DNA of 12,220 bases, taken from Acidimicrobiia bacterium. GTDB lineage: Bacteria; Actinomycetota; Acidimicrobiia; IMCC26256; JACDBD01. The number at the start of each line of letters is the position of its first letter. The stretch's first letter is position 1. Positions 5,193 to 12,220 of this stretch are shown piece after piece. The translations under genes and the position numbers were made by a program. Location: assembly GCA_031177445.1 (NCBI GenBank), contig JAPSGP010000053.1:1-12220 (forward strand). Reading direction: 5' to 3'. The notes below the pieces were generated by a model. The model was not told where the DNA came from, did no database searches, and worked only from the letters and a program-made list of their open reading frames with translations.

Positions 5193-7546
5193 TCGACCAT
5201 CCCGCCTACCCGGTCGAGCCGTGGGCGCTCCGGGAGACCGAGCTCCACCTCGACATGGTTGCGCAGACCGAGTCGGTCTTCGCGCTGTCGAATGGCCACC
5301 TCGGCCTGCGCGCCAACTTCGACGAAGGCGAGCCACGCGCGCTGAGTGGTACGTATCTCAACGGCTTCTACGAGTCGTACCCGCTGAGCTACGGGGAAGG
5401 CGGCTACGGCTTCGCCGAGGACGGGCAGACGTTGCTGAACGTCACCGACGGCAAGCTCATCCGGCTGCTCGTCGAGGACGAGCCGCTCGACGTGCACCGG
5501 GGGCGGCTCGAGCGACACGAGCGGGTCCTCGACCTGCGCGCCGGGCAGCTCGAGCGCGAGGTGCACTGGAGATCGGACGCCGGCCACGCGGTGCGGGTGA
5601 CGAGCCGGCGGCTGGTCTCGTTCCAGAAGCGCAGCGTGGCCGCGATCTCCTACGAGGTCGAGGCGCTCGAGGTGCCGATGCGGGTCGCACTGCAGAGCAA
5701 CCTCCTCGCCAATCAGCGCGACGTGCCCTCCGGGAACGATCCCCGGGACGCAACCGCACTCGACGGCGCGCTCGTGAGCCAGCTGTCGGTGCAGAACGGG
5801 CTGCGGGTCGTACTCGCCCACGCCACCCGCCGCAGCGGGCTCGCCCTCGCCGCCGGCATGGAGCACGTGATCGAGACCGACGCCGTGACGACGACACGGG
5901 TGGAGAACGAGCCCGACCTCGGACGCGTCACCATCTCGGCGCGGCTCGATCCGGGCCAGCGCCTGCGACTGGTCAAGCTCCTCGCCTACCACTGGTCGTC
6001 GCAGGAGTCGGTGGAGTGGTTGCGGGACCAGGTCGACGCCAGCCTCGAGAACGCAGTCGCCGAGGGGTTCGACCGCCTGGCCGCGGCCCAGCGCACCTAC
6101 CTCGACGTCTACTGGGCGCTCGCCGACATCGAGCTCGACGGCGACCCGGAGATCCAGCAGGCATTGCGCTTCGCGCTGTTCCAGGTGCTCCAGGCGTCGG
6201 CCCGGGTCGAGAACCGCGCGATCCCGGCCAAGGGTCTGACCGGGTCGGGCTACGACGGGCACGCCTTCTGGGACACCGAGGCGTTCGTGCTCCCCGTCCT
6301 CACGTACACCCGCCCCGAGCTCGTGCGCAGCGCGCTGACATGGCGCCACTCGACCCTCGACCTTGCGCGAGAACGGGCTCGCCAGCTGGGCCTGGGGGGC
6401 GCGGCGATGCCGTGGCGCACGATTCACGGCGAGGAGTGTTCGGGGTACTGGCCCGCCGGCACCGCCGCCTTTCATGTGAACGCCGACGTCGCCGACGCGG
6501 TGCGGCGCTACCTCTCGGCCACCGGCGACGAGCAGTTCGCCAGGGAGATGGGCTGCGACCTGCTGGTCGAGACCGCCCGGCTGTGGGCGTCGCTGGGATG
6601 CGAAGACGACGACGGGCACTTCCGCATCAACGGCGTCACCGGGCCCGACGAGTACTCGGCGCTCGTCGACAACAACGTGTACACGAACCTCATGGCGCAG
6701 CGGAACCTGCTGAGCGCGGCCGCGTGCGTCGAGCGCGATCCCGACACCGCGACGCGTCTCGGCGTCCAACCCGACGAGGCGGCGACGTGGCGGGCGGCGG
6801 CCGACTCCATGTACCTCCCGTACGACGATCGGCTGGGCGTGCATCCCCAGGACCAGGACTTCATCACGCACGAGCGCTGGGACTTCGAGGCCACGCCTGC
6901 CGACGGGTATCCGCTGCTCCTGCACCGACACTACTTCGACCTGTACCGCAAGCAGGTCGTGAAGCAGGCCGACCTCGTGATGGCGCTGTTCGTCCGGGGC
7001 GATGCCTTCACAGCGGAGGAGAAGCGACGCGACTTCGAGTACTACGAGGCGCTGACCGTACGCGACTCGTCGTTGTCGGCCTGCGTGCAGTCGATCGTCG
7101 CCTCCGAGATCGGCCACCTCGACCTCGCCTACGACTATCTGGGCGAGGCCGCGCTCATGGACGTCGACGACCTCGAGCGCAACGCCCTCGACGGCGTGCA
7201 CATCGCGTCGCTCGCGGGCGCGATCCTCGCGGTGATCGCCGGGCTCGGTGGCATGCGTGACCACGGCGATGTTTTGTCGTTCGCGCCGCGCCTCCCGGAT
7301 GGGCTCGAGCGCTTGGCCTTCCCCATCGTCTTCCGAGCCCGGCGGCTGCGGGTCGAGGTGACGCCTTTGCAGGCGGTGTACTCGGTGCACGAGGGCGACG
7401 AGCCGCTCGAGATCTCGCACTGGGGCGAGTCGATCGAGGTGAAGCCGGGCGCTCCGGTCACCTGCCCGATCACCCCGGCGCCCCGGCTACCGGCACCAAC
7501 CCAGCCGGCAGGTCGGGCGCCGGCGCGCCGTCGCGTACAGGGCTGA
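5189..7546 (+). CDS. Glycoside hydrolase family 65 enzyme (disaccharide phosphorylase/hydrolase)
   Basis: A 785-residue GH65 protein, about the length of M. tuberculosis Rv3401. Order: N-terminal beta-sandwich domain (about 1-270, with SNGHLGLRANF), linker helices, catalytic (alpha/alpha)6 barrel (about 315-690) and a small C-terminal beta domain. Substrate-site block KGLTGSGYDGHAFWDTE spans 348-364. The catalytic acid should be Glu488 in GPDEY, followed by DNNVYTNLM. GH65 members cleave alpha-glucosidic disaccharides (trehalose, maltose, kojibiose, nigerose), mostly by inverting phosphorolysis giving beta-glucose-1-phosphate. The motif that usually reads T-H-D-S-S near the phosphate site is TVRDSSLS here, with Arg625 in the His place, so phosphorolysis against hydrolysis is unsettled. 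The GTG start overlaps the upstream HAD stop by 4 nt. No signal peptide, so cytoplasmic. Trehalose or maltose is the most plausible substrate, by inference only. Confidence 0.93.
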   Translation: MIDHPAYPVEPWALRETELHLDMVAQTESVFALSNGHLGLRANFDEGEPRALSGTYLNGFYESYPLSYGEGGYGFAEDGQTLLNVTDGKLIRLLVEDEPLDVHRGRLERHERVLDLRAGQLEREVHWRSDAGHAVRVTSRRLVSFQKRSVAAISYEVEALEVPMRVALQSNLLANQRDVPSGNDPRDATALDGALVSQLSVQNGLRVVLAHATRRSGLALAAGMEHVIETDAVTTTRVENEPDLGRVTISARLDPGQRLRLVKLLAYHWSSQESVEWLRDQVDASLENAVAEGFDRLAAAQRTYLDVYWALADIELDGDPEIQQALRFALFQVLQASARVENRAIPAKGLTGSGYDGHAFWDTEAFVLPVLTYTRPELVRSALTWRHSTLDLARERARQLGLGGAAMPWRTIHGEECSGYWPAGTAAFHVNADVADAVRRYLSATGDEQFAREMGCDLLVETARLWASLGCEDDDGHFRINGVTGPDEYSALVDNNVYTNLMAQRNLLSAAACVERDPDTATRLGVQPDEAATWRAAADSMYLPYDDRLGVHPQDQDFITHERWDFEATPADGYPLLLHRHYFDLYRKQVVKQADLVMALFVRGDAFTAEEKRRDFEYYEALTVRDSSLSACVQSIVASEIGHLDLAYDYLGEAALMDVDDLERNALDGVHIASLAGAILAVIAGLGGMRDHGDVLSFAPRLPDGLERLAFPIVFRARRLRVEVTPLQAVYSVHEGDEPLEISHWGESIEVKPGAPVTCPITPAPRLPAPTQPAGRAPARRRVQG

Positions 7547-7567
7547 CCTCCCCGACGCGTCGAAAGA

Positions 7568-8539
7568 TCAGAGGTCGGCGACCAGCGGGGCGAGGCGGGT
7601 ACAGATCGTCTGTACGTGGCGCGCCACCATCTCCTCGGGCATGCCGGCGAGCGAGGCCCACAGGAAGATCGTCTCCACCGGCGCGCCCGCGGTGAGGTCG
7701 CGGATCACCGGGAGCGCGTCCTCGGGCGTGCCGAAGAAGAAGCCCCGCAGTGGCCCGCCAAGGGCGGCAGCGCGCACCTTCTCCGCGTCGACGGGCTTCG
7801 GCACCGGTTGGCCCGTACCTTCGACCATGTAGCACCGGTACGAGTCGAGCTGGTACGCGAGGTACTTCGACACCACCGGCCAGTCCCCGTCGGGATCGTC
7901 GGTGACGAAGCCCTGGAAGCCGCCCGCCATGCGGGCCGCCGAAAGATCGTGCCCGCCCGCCCGCAAGCCCTCGAGGTAGGGCTCGAGTTGCACTGCCGAT
8001 GCCGTGAGCAGTCCCTCGCCCAAACGACCCGCCCGAGCTGCGCCTTTCGGGCCCTGGTAACCGAGCCAGACCGGCACCCGCGCCTGCGCCGGCGCCGGCG
8101 TGACCCGGCCCTCCGCCCAGATCGCGCGCAGCTCGCGCACGCGGGCGTCGGTCGTGCCGTAGCGACGCGAGATGTCGGCGCCGTACAGCTCGAACTCGGG
8201 AATCCGGTATCCCGCGCCCAGGCCGAGGTCGACCCGCCCGCCGCTCACGAGATCGACGACCGCCACCTCCTCGGCAATCTCGGCCGCGGGCCGCAGCGGC
8301 GCGAGATACACCGCGGTCCCGATGCGGACACGATCGGTGCGCGCCGCCACCGCCGCTGCGAACGTGAGCGGCTGAGGCAAATAGCCGTCCTCGAACAGAT
8401 GGTGCTCCGACAGCCACACCGAGTGGGCGCCGAGCCGCTCGGCCTCCTCGCACATCTCGAGCGTGAACCTGTACAGGCGCGCTGGGTCCTGACGCCACGG
8501 CGGCGGGTTGCGCAGGTCGAAGTAGACGCCGACGTTCAG
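7568..8539 (-). CDS. LLM-class (luciferase-like) flavin-dependent oxidoreductase, apparent CTG start
   Basis: A TIM-barrel bacterial-luciferase-family oxidoreductase of 323 residues, using FMN or F420; substrate unknown. Typical blocks: NVGVYFDLRNPPPW (2-15), EAERLGAHSVWLSEHHLFEDGYLPQPLTFAAAVAART, IGTAVYLAPLRPA, VVDLVSGGRVDLGLGAGYRIPEF (95-116) and VWLGYQGPKGAARAGRLGEGLL; the C-terminus has GTPEDALPVIRDL. The first ATG in frame is at 8455, but starting there would delete 28 well-conserved residues including the first beta strand. The frame stays open upstream to a TAG at about 8581-8583 with no ATG, GTG or TTG. CTG at 8537-8539, preceded by GAGGAG (8549-8554, 9-nt spacer), is exactly where homologues begin, so I take it as the start. 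It lies downstream of the FAD oxidoreductase gene on the same strand, separated by 154 nt, and converges with the GH65 gene. Confidence 0.9.
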   Translation of the reverse strand: MNVGVYFDLRNPPPWRQDPARLYRFTLEMCEEAERLGAHSVWLSEHHLFEDGYLPQPLTFAAAVAARTDRVRIGTAVYLAPLRPAAEIAEEVAVVDLVSGGRVDLGLGAGYRIPEFELYGADISRRYGTTDARVRELRAIWAEGRVTPAPAQARVPVWLGYQGPKGAARAGRLGEGLLTASAVQLEPYLEGLRAGGHDLSAARMAGGFQGFVTDDPDGDWPVVSKYLAYQLDSYRCYMVEGTGQPVPKPVDAEKVRAAALGGPLRGFFFGTPEDALPVIRDLTAGAPVETIFLWASLAGMPEEMVARHVQTICTRLAPLVADL

Positions 8540-8548
8540 GGCCTCGAG

Positions 8549-8554
8549 CTCCTC
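8549..8554 (-). promoter_or_regulatory. Ribosome binding site deciding the CTG start of the LLM gene
   Basis: On the minus strand this reads GAGGAG, a good Shine-Dalgarno core, followed by 9 nt and then CTG-AAC-GTC. No ATG, GTG or TTG in the correct frame lies within reach of it. The nearby ATG (8568-8570) is in another frame and stops after five codons. Confidence 0.55.
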
Positions 8555-8693
8555 ACCGGTGGGCAGCCATGGACGGCCCTACCTACCACGCGCCCGACCG
8601 GTCCGCCCGTGTAGCGACGATGACCCTTCAGCGCTCGGCTCCGAGGAGCATCACCACTTCATAGCGGTACGCCCGCCATCTGTTCGGGGAGAT

Positions 8694-9905
8694 CTACATC
8701 GCCGCGGCCCCGGCCATGACGCCGTCGATGTGCTCGGGAGCGAAGAACTCGACCGGCGACACGGTGCCCGCGACGATGCTCACGAACGCGTCCATCGCCT
8801 CGGTGTTCCCGTGCACGGCACCGAGAAGTTGCTGCATCTCGGGCGGCGGCGGTTCCAGTGTCGCCAGCTGCGTCGTGAACTCGTACATCGGCAGTGAGGC
8901 GGCGTCGCGCGTCCGCTGGTAGTCGGACATCGCGTGCTCGAACGAGCGCACACCGGTGAATGTCTCGTCGAGGGCCCCCGCGCACAGTTCGGCATCACGA
9001 AACGCGTCACTGATCCCCTGGGCGGTGATCGGGTCCTTGTTGTAGCCGGCGTCGCCGACAAGGGCCCAGCCCGCGCCGAACGGCTTGCGGAAGAAGTTGG
9101 CGACCGCGCCGCCGGCGAACCGCTCGACGCGGGTCGCCGCTCGCACGCGCTCCGCGAACTCCGGCGCGAGCTCGAGGGTCTTGCGGTAGTTGGCCTCGAC
9201 GTCAGTCTTGTACGCGCTCGCCTCGGCATACGGCCAGCCGACAACCACCAGCGTGAGTCCGTCGTTCGTCGGGAGGGCGCCCCAGCCCCGGTCGGGCCGG
9301 ATCACGGTCTCCATGCCTTCGAGTGGGAGATCACGCCAGTACGTGTAGTACGCCCACTCCAGCATCGGCTTCTCGTGGTACTGCTCCGGCCGGACGGCCC
9401 GCGCGACGCGGGAGTTGCGGCCGTCGGCCCCGATCACAACCCTGGCGCGCTCGAAGACCGACCGCCCGCTCTCGCCGTGACCGCGGATCCCGACGACCGA
9501 TCCGGCTTGGACGACGACCTCTTCCACGGTGAAGCCTTCGCGCACCTCGGCGCCCGCGTCCGCGGCCGCATGCACGAGGATCTTGTCGAGCACCGTCCGC
9601 CGCGGCGCATACGCGGTCGAAACGCCGTCGCTCGGCCGAGGCGTCCCGCTGATCGTGAACGGCCCGAAGTCGAAGGAGTACGTCTCGATCGCCGGGCAGC
9701 CCGTCGCCACGACTTGGTCGAGCAGTCCCCACCGGCGCAGCGCCGCCACTCCCGGGGCGTGGATGAGATGGGTCGAGACGGTGTCGCTCGGGAACGTTGC
9801 CCGATCGACGACCAGCACCCGGTACCCCTGCCGGGCGAGCAGCATCGCCGTCGGCGATCCCGCGCAGCGTGCCCCCACGACGATTGCGTCGTATTCCTTG
9901 GCCAT
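8694..9905 (-). CDS. FAD-dependent monooxygenase-type oxidoreductase
   Basis: A 403-residue flavoprotein of the group A (PHBH-like) monooxygenase / geranylgeranyl-reductase-like superfamily. FAD-binding motifs: an N-terminal Rossmann dinucleotide loop in the variant form IVVGARCAGSPTAMLLAR (8-25), followed by the acidic end of strand 2 (LVVDR, 31-35); the VIGADGRNSRVARAV block (157-171, DG motif); and WALVGDAGYNKDPITAQGISDAFRDAE (280-306, GD motif). It has no membrane segment or signal peptide. Such enzymes hydroxylate aromatic or polyketide-like compounds or reduce isoprenoids; the substrate here cannot be read from sequence. The ATG at 9905 is chosen because MAKEYDAIVVGA begins just before the FAD loop and GGGAGGG (9913-9919) sits 7 nt upstream; the open frame back to 9971 is Arg-rich and unlikely. 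It follows the LuxR regulator by 78 nt on the same strand and may be controlled by it. Confidence 0.9.
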   Translation of the reverse strand: MAKEYDAIVVGARCAGSPTAMLLARQGYRVLVVDRATFPSDTVSTHLIHAPGVAALRRWGLLDQVVATGCPAIETYSFDFGPFTISGTPRPSDGVSTAYAPRRTVLDKILVHAAADAGAEVREGFTVEEVVVQAGSVVGIRGHGESGRSVFERARVVIGADGRNSRVARAVRPEQYHEKPMLEWAYYTYWRDLPLEGMETVIRPDRGWGALPTNDGLTLVVVGWPYAEASAYKTDVEANYRKTLELAPEFAERVRAATRVERFAGGAVANFFRKPFGAGWALVGDAGYNKDPITAQGISDAFRDAELCAGALDETFTGVRSFEHAMSDYQRTRDAASLPMYEFTTQLATLEPPPPEMQQLLGAVHGNTEAMDAFVSIVAGTVSPVEFFAPEHIDGVMAGAAAM

Positions 9906-9983
9906 GTCCCTGCCCTCCCGGCTGGTTCGCTTCGCAGGCCGGACGATGACAGGTGTCCGCCGAGGGCGCATCGGGGAGGTCCC

Positions 9984-11642
9984 CTATTCGGGTCCTGGTT
10001 TCGATCGGGCGGCGTAGGCCGCCGCTTCGGCCCGGCTCCGGAGGCCGAGCTTGGCCAAGACGTTGCCGACGTGGTGCTCGACGGTCTTGCGACTGATGAA
10101 GAGGCGGTCGGAGATCTCCGGGTTCGACAGCCCGTGGCCGAGCAGCTCGAGCACTTCCGCCTCCCGCTTGGTCAGCACACCGGTGCTCTTCCGGGTCGCG
10201 CCCGCTCGTACCCCCAGCGTCCGCAGGACCGCGGCTGCGGCGTCGGCATCGCGGGCCGCCTCGAGTTGCTCGAATGACTCGAGGGCGGCTCGCGCCTCGG
10301 CCATCGCGACCTCGGGGCGATCGGTCAGGAGGGCGTGGGCGAGCGCCAACCTCGCGCGGGCCAACTCCATCGGCATCTGCGCCCGGGCGAAGCCGGCAAG
10401 GGCCTCACGGAGACAGGACAGCGGGTCCCCGGTTCCCGAGGCGAGGCAGAGCCGCCCGCGGGCCAGCGCGGAGACGGCCAGGAGGTAGTCGCTCGAGTGG
10501 AGCGACGCGCATCGTGCCAGCCGATCCGCGGCGGCGTGTGCGTCGTCGACCGCGCGCTCGGCCAGATGCACATCCACCAGCAGTGCCAGTAGTGGCGCCG
10601 CGGTCGCGCTGTCTGGATCGACCTGGTCAAGCGCGCGCTCGAGCACGTCGCGAGCGAGCGGCCTCTCGCCGCGGGCGAGGTGCATGGCCGCGAGCGGCCA
10701 CGCCGCCTCCACGTGCACCTCGAGTCCTTCGAGCAGCTGCGCCGCTTCCTCGAACCGCCCTTGGCGGACCCGCAGGTCGGCGAGCCGGACGAGCGCGCCG
10801 GCACGGAGCGAGCGGAAGCCGAGGCCCCACAGGCGGATGGCTTCGGTGAGCGTGGCGTCGGCTTCGGGCCAGCGACCGGCGGCGGTGAGGACGCCTCCGT
10901 AGTGCGTGCGACAGAAGGCCGAGACGGCGGGAAGGTTCCTCCGCTCGGCGATCGCCTCACCGATCCGGATCCACTGATCGGCGCGGGTGACGTCGTGGGC
11001 GTACTCGCACGCCGAGAACAGCTGGCAGAAGATCTCTTCCAGCACACCGAAGTCGTCGACCTCGCCTCCTGCCACTGCGGCAAGCGACTCGTCGAGGAGC
11101 AGCATCCCTTCCTCGGTACGGTCACCGTGGACGAGGCTGGCGCCGAGGTAGGCGAGCGTCACGAACTGCAGATCGGTGTCACCGATCCGTCGGGCGGCGT
11201 CGAGCGCCTCACGGAAGTAGCGCTCCTTCTGCAGTCGATCGGGTTCGAACATGCCGCGCGTGAGCGAGATCCAACCGGCTTCGAGCGAGTCATCGGTTTC
11301 GGCGAGCAGGGACTGCGCCCGCGCCAACCAGCCGTTCATGACCGCGCCATCACCGACCACTGCTCCGTACATGAACGCGAGCGTCCGAGCGACGCGGATC
11401 GCTCCAACGTGCTCGCCGGCGTCACGGTAGGCCGCATACGCACGCTCCCACTCCTCGATCGCGCGCGGGAAGTCGAGGACGAGATAGGCGGCACCGGCCA
11501 AGCCCTCGAGCACGTCGGCCGACGCCGGTTCGACAAGGGCGCGCTCGAAGGCGGAACGCGCCGCCTTGGCGTCGCCGGCGCGCAGGGCCGAACGACCCTC
11601 GGCGAGCAGCTCCTGCACCGGCTCTTCCACCCGACCGATCAT
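9984..11642 (-). CDS. LuxR-family transcriptional regulator with TPR-like helical repeats
   Basis: A 552-residue regulator. Residues about 1-480 are Ala/Leu/Glu-rich helical pairs of TPR type (for example LLAEGRSALRAGDAKAARSAFERAL near the start, and AGRWPEADATLTEAIRLWG in the middle), a likely ligand- or protein-binding scaffold. The C-terminal LuxR/GerE helix-turn-helix occupies 490-546: LTKREAEVLELLGHGLSNPEISDRLF then ISRKTVEHHVGNVLAKLGLRSRAEAAAYA. No Walker A/B motif or receiver domain is seen, so this resembles the C-terminal half of a LAL/MalT-type regulator without the ATPase. The ATG at 11642 is preceded by AGGTGG 9 nt upstream; the frame stays open to 12083, but that stretch is antisense to the hydratase gene. 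It sits just upstream of the FAD and LLM oxidoreductase genes on the same strand, making them plausible targets, and its start faces the hydratase gene 48 bp away. Confidence 0.9.
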   Translation of the reverse strand: MIGRVEEPVQELLAEGRSALRAGDAKAARSAFERALVEPASADVLEGLAGAAYLVLDFPRAIEEWERAYAAYRDAGEHVGAIRVARTLAFMYGAVVGDGAVMNGWLARAQSLLAETDDSLEAGWISLTRGMFEPDRLQKERYFREALDAARRIGDTDLQFVTLAYLGASLVHGDRTEEGMLLLDESLAAVAGGEVDDFGVLEEIFCQLFSACEYAHDVTRADQWIRIGEAIAERRNLPAVSAFCRTHYGGVLTAAGRWPEADATLTEAIRLWGLGFRSLRAGALVRLADLRVRQGRFEEAAQLLEGLEVHVEAAWPLAAMHLARGERPLARDVLERALDQVDPDSATAAPLLALLVDVHLAERAVDDAHAAADRLARCASLHSSDYLLAVSALARGRLCLASGTGDPLSCLREALAGFARAQMPMELARARLALAHALLTDRPEVAMAEARAALESFEQLEAARDADAAAAVLRTLGVRAGATRKSTGVLTKREAEVLELLGHGLSNPEISDRLFISRKTVEHHVGNVLAKLGLRSRAEAAAYAARSKPGPE

Positions 11643-11690
11643 GGCACGACACCACCTGCGCCAGCCGCCGGCGTCACGCGAGGATGGGGC
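11643..11690. promoter_or_regulatory. 48-bp divergent control region between LuxR and hydratase genes
   Basis: The start codons of the LuxR gene (minus) and the enoyl-CoA hydratase gene (plus) are only 48 bp apart, so each promoter must overlap the other gene's leader or 5' coding region. The hydratase Shine-Dalgarno (GAGGA, 11680-11684) and the LuxR AGGTGG lie inside. I could not identify convincing -10/-35 hexamers or an operator palindrome. Confidence 0.35.
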
Positions 11691-12220
11691 ATGGCTGGCG
11701 ACGACGTACTGCTGCAGGAGACGGTCGATCGAGTACGCGTGCTCACCCTCAATCGCCCCGAGGTGCGCAACGCGCTCGGGGGCGGGATGATCCCGGCGCT
11801 CTTCAGCGCGCTCGAGGAGATCGACGCAGACGAGACCGTCGACGTCGGCATCATCACCGGGGCCGATCCGGCGTTCTGCACCGGCGTCGACCTCAAGGAG
11901 GCGGCCGCCGGCGAGGTCTACTTCGCGCAGTTCGAAGACCGCGACTGCGTCACCCGGGTGGCACGTGTGCAGAAGCCGCTCATCGGCGCGATCAACGGCG
12001 CGACCTTCACCGGCGGCCTCGAGCTCGCGCTGGGGTGCGACCTCCTGGTCGCGTCCGAGCGCGCATACTTCGCCGACACGCACGTCCGGGTGGGCGTACT
12101 CCCCGGCGGAGCGCTGACGGTGCGGCTCCCCCAGCGCGTCGGCCTGGCCCGGGCCAAGGAGATGTCGATGACCGGCGAGATCGTCGATGCCGCCGAGGCG
12201 AAGCGTATCGGGCTCGTGAA
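11691..12220 (+). CDS. Enoyl-CoA hydratase/isomerase-family protein, N-terminal part (cut by window end)
   Basis: The frame from ATG 11691 is open to the window edge (176 full codons of an expected about 250-270). Crotonase-fold landmarks: VRVLTLNRPEVRNAL (15-29), oxyanion-hole segment FCTGVDLKEA (62-71), and AINGATFTGGLELALGCDLLVAS (100-122), where Glu111 aligns with the first catalytic glutamate of enoyl-CoA hydratase. The next block, YFADTHVRVGVLPGG (126-140), has His131 near where classic hydratases place the second catalytic Glu; other Ech paralogues of actinobacteria show a similar ADTH stretch, from memory. It probably hydrates or otherwise processes an acyl-CoA in beta-oxidation-type degradation; a non-hydratase crotonase activity is possible. 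GAGGA (11680-11684) is 6 nt before the ATG. It diverges from the LuxR regulator. Only the N-terminal two-thirds is visible. Confidence 0.92.
   Translation, partial: MAGDDVLLQETVDRVRVLTLNRPEVRNALGGGMIPALFSALEEIDADETVDVGIITGADPAFCTGVDLKEAAAGEVYFAQFEDRDCVTRVARVQKPLIGAINGATFTGGLELALGCDLLVASERAYFADTHVRVGVLPGGALTVRLPQRVGLARAKEMSMTGEIVDAAEAKRIGLV

Noticed and set aside
5081..7420. A 779-codon open frame on the minus strand and a 722-codon open frame in another plus frame (5092-7260), both overlapping the GH65 gene.
   Set aside because: Both are shadows caused by high GC content. The translations are rich in Arg, Pro, Val and His with no recognisable domain, while the GH65 frame has catalytic motifs along its whole length.
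8596..8603. 8-bp palindrome GACCGGTC in the gap between the FAD and LLM genes, considered as an operator.
   Set aside because: Eight-base palindromes are common in GC-rich DNA, the symmetry does not extend further, and no second copy was noticed near the cluster.
8934..10277. A 447-codon plus-strand open frame across the FAD oxidoreductase and LuxR genes.
   Set aside because: It is antisense to two well-supported genes and its composition is that of a GC-rich shadow frame.
11643..12083. A 147-codon N-terminal extension of the LuxR regulator frame.
   Set aside because: It is antisense to the enoyl-CoA hydratase coding region, shows no domain, and a suitable ATG with an AGGTGG element is present at 11642.

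Overview
The window is high-GC DNA, densely packed with genes and with strong G/C preference at third codon positions. The gene content points to an actinomycete-like bacterium: an acyl-CoA synthetase, a DUF2889-like protein, a FadR-type GntR regulator, a TPR-LuxR regulator, a luciferase-like (LLM) oxidoreductase and an HAD/GH65 pair resembling Mycobacterium tuberculosis Rv3400-Rv3401. I cannot place it lower than probable Actinomycetota; an uncultured or environmental lineage would fit. No rRNA, tRNA, CRISPR array, insertion sequence or phage gene was seen, and no gap between genes exceeds about 155 bases.

Layout. (1) Left edge: the start of a DUF2889-like gene (minus) diverges from a class I adenylate-forming acyl-CoA synthetase (plus, 349-1881). 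(2) 1961-2966, minus strand: a short Mth938-like (DUF498) gene lies just upstream of pdxH (pyridoxamine 5'-phosphate oxidase), probably as one transcript. (3) 3080-3856: a GntR/FCD regulator, divergent from that pair and convergent with a TrmO-like tRNA methyltransferase gene (minus, 3867-4337). (4) 4449-7546: a two-gene translationally coupled unit. A beta-phosphoglucomutase-family HAD enzyme, apparently leaderless, overlaps a full-length GH65 glycoside phosphorylase/hydrolase by 4 nt. Together they would split an alpha-glucosyl disaccharide such as trehalose or maltose and feed glucose-1-phosphate into glucose-6-phosphate. (5) 7568-11642, minus strand: a TPR-LuxR regulator, an FAD-dependent monooxygenase-type oxidoreductase and an LLM-class oxidoreductase in tandem. 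They may be a regulator plus two redox enzymes acting on an unknown small molecule. (6) Right edge: an enoyl-CoA hydratase/isomerase-family gene (plus, 11691 onward), cut by the window end and divergent from the LuxR gene by only 48 bp.

The window as a whole reads as ordinary chromosomal metabolism: acyl-CoA handling, vitamin B6, alpha-glucoside use and redox chemistry. I found no convincing undescribed multi-gene system. The most notable details are an LLM gene that appears to start at CTG, an HAD gene with a leaderless-type promoter, and several active-site or ligand substitutions in recognisable families (Arg in the GH65 phosphate-site motif, loss of the second catalytic Glu in the hydratase, an altered metal-ligand position in the FCD regulator).
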